Below, one piece after another: positions 42,367 through 52,306 of a stretch of DNA of 64,000 nucleotides. How positions within the stretch are numbered: position 1 is the stretch's first letter; every line of letters begins with the position of its first letter. The position numbers were made by a program, and so were the translations under genes. The DNA lies in the NCBI GenBank assembly GCA_019058445.1, contig JAHPZA010000006.1, positions 186,001 to 250,000 on the forward strand. Reading direction: 5' to 3'. This DNA is from Promethearchaeota archaeon (GTDB lineage Archaea; Asgardarchaeota; Lokiarchaeia; Sigyniarchaeales; SOKP01). Under the pieces are notes generated by a model. That model was given only the letters and a program-made list of their open reading frames with translations, ran no database searches and was not told the origin of the DNA.

Positions 42367-43767
42367 GTGTTTATTTTGCAGTCAGAAGAAATTGAAGTTA
42401 CACATAGTAAAAAAATTATGATCTCGTATAATTTCGGTTCCCTTTGTAGAGAATTCATTGCAATGGCTTTTGCGGTATTGGTATTTTTTTACTATGAGGT
42501 AGAAATCGGATTGAATGTCTGGATTCTCGGTCTGGGATTAGTTATTTTTGCGATATATAATGCTATTAACGATCCACTTTTAGGATTTTTAACCAATAGG
42601 CCTTTTAAATTCACAAAAAAATGGGGAAGAAGAATGCCATGGATGCTTTTAGGGGGATTACCTCTCGGTTTTAGTTATTTTTTAATTTTTATCCCTCCCA
42701 ATGTCGATCCAAAATCAGGAGCATGGATTCTATTTGGGTGGCTTGTATTTACCACTTGCTTATTCGACACTTTTCATTCAATATTCTTTGTCAACTACCA
42801 AGCGCTCTTTCCAGATAAATTCCGTTCAGTTAAAGAACGTAGAACAGTTGTAGGATTTCAAGTTGTTTTAGGTGCATTAGGAGTTGCCTTGGGAGCTATA
42901 TTACCTCCGTTGCTTATAACTTTTGGAAATTTGGAATCATACATCTTTCAAGGATTTGTGGTGTTTGTAATAGGTCTCGTTACTATTATTTTTGCAATAC
43001 CTGGTTGGCATGAAGATCCGAAAATGATTGAGCGATATCTCGAATCCGTTCAAGAAAAAGTGGAAACTCCTTTTGTTGTTGCTATGAAACAAGCTTTTAA
43101 ACAAAAATCATTTATAGGGTATATTGTCCTATACACAATGTATTTTGTTATAATAAATTCTATGCAGGCTTCTTTACCTTATGTTGTTCTCTTCATTTTG
43201 AAAATGCCGGCAGGTGCAACCTCACTCATTATGGCAGGATTTCTCTTAGGTGCTATGATTTCAGTTCCTTTTTGGGTTAAGATGTCACAGAAAGTAAATG
43301 ACAATAGAAAAATTATGCTATTGACATCGATTTTAATGGGTATTTTTGTATTCCCATTAGCTTTCATCCAAAATTATTATCTTATGGCCGTTGGAGTTTT
43401 TATATGGGGTTTGGCACAAGGAGGATATTGGGCAATGATCTTTCCTACGTTTTCAGATGTAATCGATGAATCCGTAGTTTTACATGAAAAACGTGAGGAA
43501 GGAACATATATTGGAATTCAACAATTTTTCGGTCGTTTAGGGCTCATCATCCAAGTCATGAGCTTTGCGATAGTTCATACACTTACAGGATTCGTGGAAG
43601 GATCACAAACTCAAACTCCACTAGCAACATGGGGTATACGAATTCATTTAGCAATAATCCCTGGTATTGCCATTCTTTTAGGTGCATTGGTATTTTGGAA
43701 AATGTATGATCTAAATCCCGACAGAATAAGCGAAAATCAACTCAAAATTCAACAATTAAAATTATAA
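42367..43767 (+). CDS. MFS / GPH (MelB-like) family transporter
   Basis: 466 aa; NDPLLGFLTNRPFKFTKKWGRRMPWMLLGGLPLGFSYFLIF. Confidence 0.88.
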   Translation: MFILQSEEIEVTHSKKIMISYNFGSLCREFIAMAFAVLVFFYYEVEIGLNVWILGLGLVIFAIYNAINDPLLGFLTNRPFKFTKKWGRRMPWMLLGGLPLGFSYFLIFIPPNVDPKSGAWILFGWLVFTTCLFDTFHSIFFVNYQALFPDKFRSVKERRTVVGFQVVLGALGVALGAILPPLLITFGNLESYIFQGFVVFVIGLVTIIFAIPGWHEDPKMIERYLESVQEKVETPFVVAMKQAFKQKSFIGYIVLYTMYFVIINSMQASLPYVVLFILKMPAGATSLIMAGFLLGAMISVPFWVKMSQKVNDNRKIMLLTSILMGIFVFPLAFIQNYYLMAVGVFIWGLAQGGYWAMIFPTFSDVIDESVVLHEKREEGTYIGIQQFFGRLGLIIQVMSFAIVHTLTGFVEGSQTQTPLATWGIRIHLAIIPGIAILLGALVFWKMYDLNPDRISENQLKIQQLKL

Positions 43768-43848
43768 AAGAAACAATCTATATTATTAAAATTTTTTTTC
43801 CTTTTTTTTTGGCGTTTAGAATATTCTAAAAGTAGGGATAATTTATTT

Positions 43849-44640
43849 TTGCATATGATATTAAATAATGAAGATTTTGGAGAATTTATTGAATTTTCTG
43901 TTAGCAAACGGTTTGGTATTATCAAACTTAATAGAGTCCATAGAGCCAACGCATTAACTATTGATATGGTTAAGAATCTTAAGAAAGCTCTAATTCATTG
44001 TCAAAATAATGAAAAAATTAGAGGAATTATTTTAACGGGAAACGGAACAACATTTACGACGGGATTGGATATGGATACTATTGATGGAAGTGATCAAGTT
44101 GCGGTGCGGGAGTATGAAAAAACCGCAGCAGATATCGCAGAATTAATTTTTAATGGTAAGCCAACAATCTGCGCTGTTAATGGTCGTGCTATGGGTGATG
44201 GGGTTGCATATGCTTTATGTTCGGATTATAGAATCGCTATTAAAGAGAGTTTTTTTATGATGCCTGAAATAAAGTCTGGGATTTTTCCGGGAGCTGGAAC
44301 TATTGTATTATTGACAAGAATGATTGGAATTCCTTGGACCAAAAGAATATTAATGTTTGCTGAAAAAATATCCACAGAAAAGGCATTAGAAATAGGTTTA
44401 ATTGATCATATCGTGGATAATCGTGAAGAATTAATGGAGGAAACCATGAGAAAAGCCAGATTTCTCTTTACTAAAAATCAACCAGCATTAAACTTAATTA
44501 AATTATGTAGCAATCATCTCTCTGATAAGTCATATAATGACGCGTATAGCTTAGAAAAAGAAGCATTGATGGGATGGGCCGAAGAAAAAGACAAACTCCA
44601 ATTTGTTGAAAATTTTCGAAACAAATTGATGAATAAATAA
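43849..44640 (+). CDS. Enoyl-CoA hydratase/isomerase family protein
   Basis: RFGIIKLNRVHRANALTIDMV...TFTTGLDM...AVNGRAMGDGVAYALCSDYRIA. Confidence 0.9.
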   Translation: MHMILNNEDFGEFIEFSVSKRFGIIKLNRVHRANALTIDMVKNLKKALIHCQNNEKIRGIILTGNGTTFTTGLDMDTIDGSDQVAVREYEKTAADIAELIFNGKPTICAVNGRAMGDGVAYALCSDYRIAIKESFFMMPEIKSGIFPGAGTIVLLTRMIGIPWTKRILMFAEKISTEKALEIGLIDHIVDNREELMEETMRKARFLFTKNQPALNLIKLCSNHLSDKSYNDAYSLEKEALMGWAEEKDKLQFVENFRNKLMNK

Positions 44641-44740
44641 TCTTTCTGGATTACCCTTCGTTTTAAATTTTCAGAAGTTTATAGATTTATAAGAAAAGAA
44701 AACCATGCATTAATAACAAGTTGTAATTTAAAGCAAAATT

Positions 44741-45385
44741 ATGATGGGATTTAATTTTGAGAGTTTAAAATCATGGAAACGAGTAGCTTGTCTAATTACT
44801 ATAATAGCTACGCTACAGATGATAGTTTTAACTTTAATTGCTATGATATTATACCCAGATGGATATTCCTTTGCAGAACATTTTTTTAGTCATCTAGGAT
44901 TAACACGCACTCCAAACGGTTCAGATAATACCGTCTGCAGGATTTTATTTATTATTGCTTTAATGGGTGCCGCAATCGGATTAATCCCATTTTGGGCAGT
45001 TATGACTACAATTTTTTCAAAGTTAGAAAGAATAAAGTATCTTAGTTACTTTGGGTCCATTCTTGGCTTTCTTTCTTCCCCATTTTTAATGGGTGTGGCA
45101 ATTTTCCCAGGAGATACACAGGGAGCCCTTCATAGTTTATCCGCGAAAATCTATTTCCTTCTTTTCGCAATCGCAATCGTAGTGTATTCATTAGCAATAT
45201 TCTTTAATAAAGATTATCAGAACTTATATGCTATTGTTGGGATACTTTTTTCTATTATAATCTGCTTATATATATTCCAGTTTTTTAGTGCTATTGGTCC
45301 GACTATGCAAAAAACAATAATTTATGGCTTCTGTTTATGGGGAGCTCTTCAAATAACAAAAGTCTGGAAAGAGGTTGGTACTTAA
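44741..45385 (+). CDS. DUF998-like membrane protein
   Basis: Six hydrophobic segments; FAEHFFSHLGLT motif; paralogue immediately downstream. Confidence 0.65.
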   Translation: MMGFNFESLKSWKRVACLITIIATLQMIVLTLIAMILYPDGYSFAEHFFSHLGLTRTPNGSDNTVCRILFIIALMGAAIGLIPFWAVMTTIFSKLERIKYLSYFGSILGFLSSPFLMGVAIFPGDTQGALHSLSAKIYFLLFAIAIVVYSLAIFFNKDYQNLYAIVGILFSIIICLYIFQFFSAIGPTMQKTIIYGFCLWGALQITKVWKEVGT

Positions 45386-46145
45386 AGTGATTAAATCTAT
45401 TCAAACCCATTTGGAACGGATTTTTATTGCATTTTTAACTTTAGAGCTTTTAAAATCTTGGAAACGTGTAAGTTGTATCATAACTATGGTAGGGGGATTT
45501 CTATTTATATTACTAACTTTTATCGCTATGTTTTTTTATGAGGGAGGTTATTCTTTCACGGAAGATTATTTTAGCACCTTAGGAACAACCGTTAATGCAA
45601 AAACAAGCTCCTCAAATTTAATTTCAAGAATTTTATTTTTAATTGCATGCGTCGTAGTAGGAGCGTCTTTAATTCCATTTTGGATTGTATTTACTACTCT
45701 CTTTACCGAATCTAAATTAACATATTATATCAGTCTATTCGGCTCAAGCATAGGAGTAGCATCTTCTCTATTTTTAATGAGTGTAGGAATTTTCGCTGAG
45801 GACACCCAATATTTCCTCCATACAACTTTAGCTAGATTGTTTTTCATTTTTATTATGATTGCAATCTTGACATATTCTTTTGTAATTTTATTGAATTCAG
45901 AATATCCTAATAGTTATTCCTATATAGGCGTACTATTTTCTATTTCAAGCATAGCCTTCCTATATATTTTCAGATATTCAACACAAATTAGCGTGATTAT
46001 GCAAAAAATTATAGTTTACGGTTTTTGTTTGTGGACAGTGCTTCAAATTTCACAAGTTTGGAAGAAATATGGAATACCCCTCAATACTAAAAGACTACTG
46101 GGATTTTCACTAAAAAGATTTTCTTTTAAACAACAGAAATTTTAA
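45375..46145 (+). CDS. DUF998-like membrane protein (tandem paralogue)
   Basis: LKSWKRVSCIITM...GGYSFTEDYFSTLGTT; likely start GTG at 45387. Confidence 0.65.
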   Translation: MVLKVIKSIQTHLERIFIAFLTLELLKSWKRVSCIITMVGGFLFILLTFIAMFFYEGGYSFTEDYFSTLGTTVNAKTSSSNLISRILFLIACVVVGASLIPFWIVFTTLFTESKLTYYISLFGSSIGVASSLFLMSVGIFAEDTQYFLHTTLARLFFIFIMIAILTYSFVILLNSEYPNSYSYIGVLFSISSIAFLYIFRYSTQISVIMQKIIVYGFCLWTVLQISQVWKKYGIPLNTKRLLGFSLKRFSFKQQKF

Positions 46146-46323
46146 CTCATTTCATTGTTTTCTTACATTTTTACAAAAACTTAAAATAACAAAATCTTTA
46201 AACAAAATCTAAGTTTATACAAATTAATTATCTAAAGATAATTGGTTTTGTAAACTAACAGATATAAGATTGGAAAAGAATTGAAAGGAGAAATTAGAAT
46301 AGTTAAATTCTCACGGAAAAAAG

Positions 46324-46626
46324 GTGTCGATTTTGGCTAAAAAAGATTTTAAAAATGACTCAAATGTGTATATTGGCAAAAAAAGATCAATCAATTATGT
46401 CCTAGCGGCAATGGTTATCTTAAATGAGGACCGATCAGTTAGATTACTCGCACGAGGTAAATCTATTAGTCGAGCTGTGGACGTTGCTGAAATTTTAAGA
46501 AATAATTTTATTAAAGGTGCCAATTATGGTGAGGTTTTAATCGATTCAGAAGAAATTACTAATAGAGATGGCTCGAAAAGTAATGTTTCAAGCATGGAAA
46601 TCGAAATCTTACCGCCAAAAAAATAA
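46324..46626 (+). CDS. albA: DNA/RNA-binding protein Alba
   Basis: VYIGKKRSINYVLAAMVILNEDRSVRLLARGKSISRAVDVAEILRNNF. Confidence 0.93.
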   Translation: MSILAKKDFKNDSNVYIGKKRSINYVLAAMVILNEDRSVRLLARGKSISRAVDVAEILRNNFIKGANYGEVLIDSEEITNRDGSKSNVSSMEIEILPPKK

Positions 46627-46703
46627 ACTATACAAATAAGATTCAGGAGATAATCAGGAAATATTCTTGATTCTTTTTTTTTAATTTTTATTATACAATT
46701 TTT

Positions 46704-47003
46704 TTAGAGAGTACTTTTTAATTCATTCAACTGAGTTATCACTTTATCAATTTTTTCTTTTGTTATATCTTTGTCTGTCAAATCCCTCATCAATCCGATA
46801 AAATCGTTAATGATTGGATGCTCCACTACAACTAACGTCTGATTTAATGTGTTTACGTCCAAAATCAATGCAGAGTTTAATACTTCAGCCATTCCTAATA
46901 TATCCTTAAGCACTAGTTTATTATCTTCTGTATAATTTACAATGACAATATCTTCCATTATTTGAGAACTATCATTTTTTCGAATTATTTTAAATTCACA
47001 CAT
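46704..47003 (-). CDS. CooT-like (nickel-binding accessory family) protein
   Basis: 99 aa starting MCEFKII...IMEDIVIVNYTEDNKLVLKDILGMAEVLNSALI; adjacent to cdhB/cdhC. Confidence 0.65.
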   Translation of the reverse strand: MCEFKIIRKNDSSQIMEDIVIVNYTEDNKLVLKDILGMAEVLNSALILDVNTLNQTLVVVEHPIINDFIGLMRDLTDKDITKEKIDKVITQLNELKSTL

Positions 47004-47064
47004 ATTTAACTCCTCATCAAACTTCTCTTAAGAATAAATATTTATCATAATGATATAGACGATT

Positions 47065-47078
47065 TGAATAATAATTCA
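47065..47078. promoter_or_regulatory. Candidate operator TGAATAATAATTCA
   Basis: Perfect TGAAT/ATTCA half-sites in the divergent region between CooT-like gene and cdhB. Confidence 0.55.
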
Positions 47079-47222
47079 TTTCATTAATAAGTATATTTTT
47101 ATTATAATCTTTATAATTTCCGAGTTATTGTGAATTATCTGTTAAAAATAATGTTTTTTAATTACGTACAATTTTCAAAGGTATAGAATTTAACTAGCAA
47201 TTATTTAAAAAAACAGTCGAAA

Positions 47223-47768
47223 TTGATTATTATGGCAAGACCATATCAAAAAGCAAACATACCTGGACCAGAAATGGGAACTTCAGTGCCTGATCCAGTA
47301 GTTATGGCGAATCTTTTAAAATCTCCGAAGAAAAAAGTGTTTGTCATTGGCTCAGAATCATTAAGCAAAAATATGACGCTTGATGGAAAATTAGTTGCTG
47401 AATACTTTGTAGAAATTGCCAATAAACTTAAATGCCCCGTAGTTGCAACAGGACATGCGCATAAATTCTTGAAGGGTAAAATTGACGCAAACTTACTATA
47501 TGACATGTCTCTCATAAATATTACAGGCAGATTAAGCGATAAAAACTGGAAAGGTCTCGATGGAGAAGGCCAATATGCGATGGCAATTTTTGGTGGACAT
47601 ATTGTTTATTATGTTAGTCAAACATTATCTAGGATAAAGAATTTCACAAATTGGGTACGAACAATAGATCTAGATAAATATTCCCATCCTAATGCTAGAT
47701 TCAGCCTACCAAATTTAAGTAATGCTGAATGGAAGGAATATCTCGAAAAAATCATTGAAAATTTATAA
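47223..47768 (+). CDS. cdhB: CO dehydrogenase/acetyl-CoA synthase complex epsilon subunit
   Basis: MARPYQKANIPGPEMGT...VIGSESLSKNMTLDGKLVAEYFVEIANKLKCPVVATGHA; immediately upstream of cdhC; likely ATG at 47232. Confidence 0.9.
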   Translation: MIIMARPYQKANIPGPEMGTSVPDPVVMANLLKSPKKKVFVIGSESLSKNMTLDGKLVAEYFVEIANKLKCPVVATGHAHKFLKGKIDANLLYDMSLINITGRLSDKNWKGLDGEGQYAMAIFGGHIVYYVSQTLSRIKNFTNWVRTIDLDKYSHPNARFSLPNLSNAEWKEYLEKIIENL

Positions 47769-47835
47769 ACTAAATAATTGAAAATCTATATTTAATAAAA
47801 TAAATATTATCTTGAAAAAAGTGAGGAAATAAAAT

Positions 47836-49269
47836 ATGAGTTTTTCTGACATCCCTGTGGACGTAGGTCCAGTATACGAGGGTGAAAGGATTCGTGCAAA
47901 GCAGATGTATGTCGAGCTTGGGGGACCTAAAATTGAAACTGGACATTTCGAATTAGTAAGGGTAAGACCAGCAAAAGAGATCAAAGATGGACAGATTAAG
48001 GTCATTGGACCAGATCTTAAGGATATGGAAGAGGGTTCAACCCATCCAATTGGAATTTTAGTGGAGGTTTCAGGCCCTGAGTTGGAAGAGGATTTAGAAG
48101 CAGTTTTTGAAAGGCGAGTGCATGAATTTTGCAATTTTGTTAATGGAATCATGCATTTAAACCAGAGATATACAAATTGGATGCGAATTTCTAAAGCCGC
48201 ATTTGAAAAGGGTTTTAATTCATTCGAGTTATTGGGTACTGTGTTAATTAGACTCTACAAAGCTGAGTTGCCAATCATTAAACAAGCCCAGGTTACAATA
48301 TATACAGATCCTAAGGAAATTGAAAAGCCTTATGAAATGGCAATGAAAGTTTATAACGCAAGAGACGAAAGAGCTCGAAGTATTAACGATGAAGATGTAG
48401 ATATGTATTATGGATGTGTTTTGTGCCAGTCATTTGCACCAACCCATTGTTGTATCATTACTCCAAATCGTATGAGTTTGTGCGGTTCAATATCCTGGTT
48501 TGATGCGAGAGCTGCATCACGAGTGGATCCTAAAGGACCACTCTTTGAAGTAGAGCCAAAGAAATGCTTAAATGATGTCGCTGGCGAATTTGAAGGAGTA
48601 AATGAAACATTAAAGAAACGATCCCTTGGAGAAATAGATAGAATTTATCTTTACTCAGGAATGGAGTACCCACATACTTCCTGTGGCTGTTTTGAAGCCA
48701 TTGATTTTTATATCCCGGAAATAAACGGTCACGGTATCATTGATAGGAGTTATGATGGCGTAGCGATTAATGGCTTACCATTTTCTGCAATGGCGAATCA
48801 AACCGGTGGTGGAAAACAAATGCCTGGTTTCAATGGAATTAGCATACAATACATTATCTCACCAAAATACCAATTATACGATGGACTTCAAGATGGATTA
48901 AAGAGCGGTATTGAAACTGTTGTTTGGATGGGTAAAACAGTTAAGGATCGAATAGCAGAATTTCTTCCAGCCGATTTAGTAGATAAAATAGCAACTGAAG
49001 AAGATGTCCAAGACATCAATCAATTAAGAGATTGGATTGAAAAAGTAAAACATCCGATTATGGAAACTGAGGGCTATAAAGCTGCAATTGGAGGGGAAGA
49101 AGAAGAGGAAGAATGGGAAGAAGAAGGTGCTATGGTTCCAATGGGAACTGTAGGAATGACCATTCCCGGTGCTGGCGGTGTTGGCGGATTTAAAGTAATC
49201 CTTAAAAACTGCAAGATTCACGCAGAATCAATTATCATTAAGAGAATTGAACCTAAGCGAAAGAAATAA
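47836..49269 (+). CDS. cdhC: CO dehydrogenase/acetyl-CoA synthase complex beta subunit (acetyl-CoA synthase)
   Basis: DIPVDVGPVYEGERIRAKQMYVELGGPK; YYGCVLCQSFAPTHCCIITPNRMSLCGSISWFDARA; SGMEYPHTSCGCFEAIDFYIPE. Confidence 0.95.
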   Translation: MSFSDIPVDVGPVYEGERIRAKQMYVELGGPKIETGHFELVRVRPAKEIKDGQIKVIGPDLKDMEEGSTHPIGILVEVSGPELEEDLEAVFERRVHEFCNFVNGIMHLNQRYTNWMRISKAAFEKGFNSFELLGTVLIRLYKAELPIIKQAQVTIYTDPKEIEKPYEMAMKVYNARDERARSINDEDVDMYYGCVLCQSFAPTHCCIITPNRMSLCGSISWFDARAASRVDPKGPLFEVEPKKCLNDVAGEFEGVNETLKKRSLGEIDRIYLYSGMEYPHTSCGCFEAIDFYIPEINGHGIIDRSYDGVAINGLPFSAMANQTGGGKQMPGFNGISIQYIISPKYQLYDGLQDGLKSGIETVVWMGKTVKDRIAEFLPADLVDKIATEEDVQDINQLRDWIEKVKHPIMETEGYKAAIGGEEEEEEWEEEGAMVPMGTVGMTIPGAGGVGGFKVILKNCKIHAESIIIKRIEPKRKK

Positions 49270-49454
49270 TAATTTATTACTTTTTTTACTTTTTTTTGTA
49301 TATTGCTCATAGTGATTCATTGTTCTAAACAATAGTATTACAATCTATCTCGTTCTTATATATTTCATTATTTTTTGAGACTTTTATCATTTATAAGCAC
49401 CTTTAAAATAATGATCATAATACGTCTTGTTAAACAACATTATATAAACTTAAA

Positions 49455-50579
49455 ATGTCGAGTAAGAGCAACTTTAGTTTTATTCATGCAAGTGATATCC
49501 ATCTTGGCAGCAATCAATTTTGGAATATATATCGGTCCTATGATTTTATTAGGGTATTTCATGAAATACTAGACCTGGGAATTTTTCACCAAGTTGATTT
49601 TATTTTATTAGGAGGTGATGTTTTCACCTCACTTGAAGTACTTCCAGAAAATTTAACTAAAATTGTTGAAATATTAAATAATTTTAAAAGTGCTTCCAAT
49701 GAATCAATTCCTTTGATTGCAATCGAGGGAAACCATGATATTCGAAAATATTCAAGAGGGACAAGGATTAATCACGGACAGTCATGGTTAAAATTCCTTG
49801 CGAGCTTAGGATTAATTATTCTTCTTGACGCAAATATTGAGGGTTCACCAGAGCAAATGTTTCCAAATTATGATTTTACTAAAAAAAAGGGAGGGAAAAT
49901 ACAAGTAAAATCCGCTATAATTTATGGGACTCGATATCTTGGTCAAAAACCAGAAGTTTATCTCCCCAAAATTAAAGATGCTATTAAGGTTGATGATGGC
50001 CTGTTTCATATTCTAATCCAACATTTTGGTATTCAAGGTCAGATGGAAAATGTACCCGGAATTGATTTTCAGAAGGTACAAATTTTAAAGGATCGCGTAG
50101 ATTACTTAGCTTTGGGTCATTTTCATCTTCAATTTACTATAGATAATTGGATATTTAATCCGGGTTCTTCTGAAGCTGCTTGTTCAATCGATTTTTCATA
50201 TAAACGAGGTATTTTTTTGGTAAACGTTCTAAAAAGGAATAAATACATTAAACATGTCAATCCGATTAGGCTAAGAAACCGAAAATCTATGTGGAGAACG
50301 ATATATTTCAACACCCAATTCAACGACAAGGAAAAGATGAATAATTTTATTATTCAGAAATTGAAAAATTTACTAAAAAATCTCCGAGATGATTTGGAAC
50401 CTTCTGATCCAAAAGTACCACTCCTATTCTTGTTACTAAAAGGAATAGAACCAGCAAAATCGTGCAAAATTGATGAAAAGTATTTAAGTAAAATCCTTAC
50501 GGAAACATTACCTTTAATCGGAGTAAGAATTTATCAAAAATTTAAGAATCCATTAAAAACAATAGACAAATTCTTTTAA
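49455..50579 (+). CDS. Mre11-like metallophosphoesterase / DNA repair nuclease
   Basis: FIHASDIHLGS, ILLGGDVF, AIEGNHDIRK, YLALGHFHLQF. Confidence 0.85.
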   Translation: MSSKSNFSFIHASDIHLGSNQFWNIYRSYDFIRVFHEILDLGIFHQVDFILLGGDVFTSLEVLPENLTKIVEILNNFKSASNESIPLIAIEGNHDIRKYSRGTRINHGQSWLKFLASLGLIILLDANIEGSPEQMFPNYDFTKKKGGKIQVKSAIIYGTRYLGQKPEVYLPKIKDAIKVDDGLFHILIQHFGIQGQMENVPGIDFQKVQILKDRVDYLALGHFHLQFTIDNWIFNPGSSEAACSIDFSYKRGIFLVNVLKRNKYIKHVNPIRLRNRKSMWRTIYFNTQFNDKEKMNNFIIQKLKNLLKNLRDDLEPSDPKVPLLFLLLKGIEPAKSCKIDEKYLSKILTETLPLIGVRIYQKFKNPLKTIDKFF

Positions 50580-50610
50580 AAATAATGAAGATTGTAAAAA
50601 TAGTTAGAAT

Positions 50611-51075
50611 TTAGATATAATATCCCGTGCTATCTTCATGATAAGAATCATTCTCATCATCTTCCTCATCGCCGTCATTTTCACCCATGAGTTTTTTATA
50701 GAGAGCTTTTAGAAAATCCTCGGGATTATCAGAATCGACATCTAAATCTTTAAAATCTCTGGGATCGATTTTTATTATACCCCCTTGTTTAAATGGCATA
50801 AATTTGCTTCGCATTTCTTGTTGCATCTTTTCTTGTTTTTTCTGCCGTATGACTAATTCTTTTTTCATCAATTCTTTTAATTCATCAACAACAAGGGTAT
50901 CCAATTCCGAGGGTTCTAAATCCAATAATGTTTGAACTCCAAAAGTTTTCGTAATCTTCTTAATCGCTTTGTCTTTTTTTTCTTCCGGAATCTGATGTAT
51001 TGATTCTAAATTTAATTTATTTAGAATATTTAGCCAATCAAGTTTTATGGTCCAACTATACTCTTTTTCAGACAT
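50611..51075 (-). CDS. Hypothetical protein with acidic C-terminus
   Basis: 154-aa ORF; GENDGDEEDDENDSYHEDS tail; no recognised domain. Confidence 0.6.
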   Translation of the reverse strand: MSEKEYSWTIKLDWLNILNKLNLESIHQIPEEKKDKAIKKITKTFGVQTLLDLEPSELDTLVVDELKELMKKELVIRQKKQEKMQQEMRSKFMPFKQGGIIKIDPRDFKDLDVDSDNPEDFLKALYKKLMGENDGDEEDDENDSYHEDSTGYYI

Positions 51076-51183
51076 AGGGTTATTTTTTATTTTTTCAAGT
51101 AATATAGTTTTTTATACTAGTTAAAATTTTCTTTTCTGTTCTTGGTAAGATTATGAATTATCATAGATATAAATGTAATCTTT

Positions 51184-52050
51184 TTAACTTATAAATTCTA
51201 AAATATTCGAAATAACCTTTTCAGGAGCATCTACCAATACCCAGTGAGAGGCATTCTCGATTCGAACAATTTTTAAATCGCTTACATAATCTTCTAATCC
51301 TTCTAAAATTTTTGGCGTGAGTGCCATGTCTTTCATGCCATGAATAACCAGTGTAGGGACATTTATCATTCCATTCCAATCGTCAGCAACAGATGGATTT
51401 GCCGCACTTGCTCGATAATAATTAACACCAGCGGTTATCGCCCCGGGTTGAGACCATGCTTCTACATATTTTTCTTTATCAAAATCACTAAAGGCTTTTT
51501 TATTGACAGCCATTCCGAAGACAGCAAATTTTAGAGCTTGAAAATTTTTTTCGAAAAGGATTTTCTCCCCATCAGGCTGTAAAAATCTGAAAATATACCC
51601 ACTGGCTTTGACTTGATTTTTATCTTTTTGTTTCATGAGGAGATTATTAAAGATAAGCAGATGTGGCGCGTTGAGTATTATTAACTTTTTTAATAAATCG
51701 GGATATTTTTCAGCAAAGCCCCATGCCACTACTCCACCCCAATCATGTCCCGCTAGATAAAATTTACCTAAATTTAATTTTTCACTTAGGCCTTTTATGT
51801 CATCCACGAGAATCTGCAGGGAATAATTTTCAACACCATCTGGCTTATCTGAGAGGTTGTACCCTCGCATATCGGGAATAATTAATTGATATTTATCTTT
51901 TAATCCCGGAATCACATCTTTCCAACAATACCAAAATTCCGGAAATCCATGAAGCAGAACTATGGGCTCTCCAGCACCGATTATAACGATATGAAGTTTT
52001 ACTCCATTAATTTCAATATATTTTTCTTCAATTTCGTCTAATATTGTCAT
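51184..52050 (-). CDS. Alpha/beta hydrolase (epoxide hydrolase-like)
   Basis: IVLLHGFPEFWYCWKDVIPGL, LAGHDWGGVVAWGFAEKYP, VIHGMKDMALTP, NASHWVLVDAPEKV. Confidence 0.93.
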   Translation of the reverse strand: MTILDEIEEKYIEINGVKLHIVIIGAGEPIVLLHGFPEFWYCWKDVIPGLKDKYQLIIPDMRGYNLSDKPDGVENYSLQILVDDIKGLSEKLNLGKFYLAGHDWGGVVAWGFAEKYPDLLKKLIILNAPHLLIFNNLLMKQKDKNQVKASGYIFRFLQPDGEKILFEKNFQALKFAVFGMAVNKKAFSDFDKEKYVEAWSQPGAITAGVNYYRASAANPSVADDWNGMINVPTLVIHGMKDMALTPKILEGLEDYVSDLKIVRIENASHWVLVDAPEKVISNILEFIS

Positions 52051-52306
52051 TCAAAGATCAACTTTAGTAATTATTAACTACCCAAATTATACTATTTATA
52101 TTAATATTGACCTTTTTTTATATAGAGAAATGAAAAATAACAATATCATTTTGATCTTAAATAATAAAATAGGTTAAAATTTGATTGTTCTATCTGTCAC
52201 AACAAATTTCTGATTAAAACGATTTTTAAGGGAATAAACTATTAGAAATTCACTAAAAAATAAATGATTATTTAGGCCGGAATATAACTTACTCTAAGGG
52301 GATATT

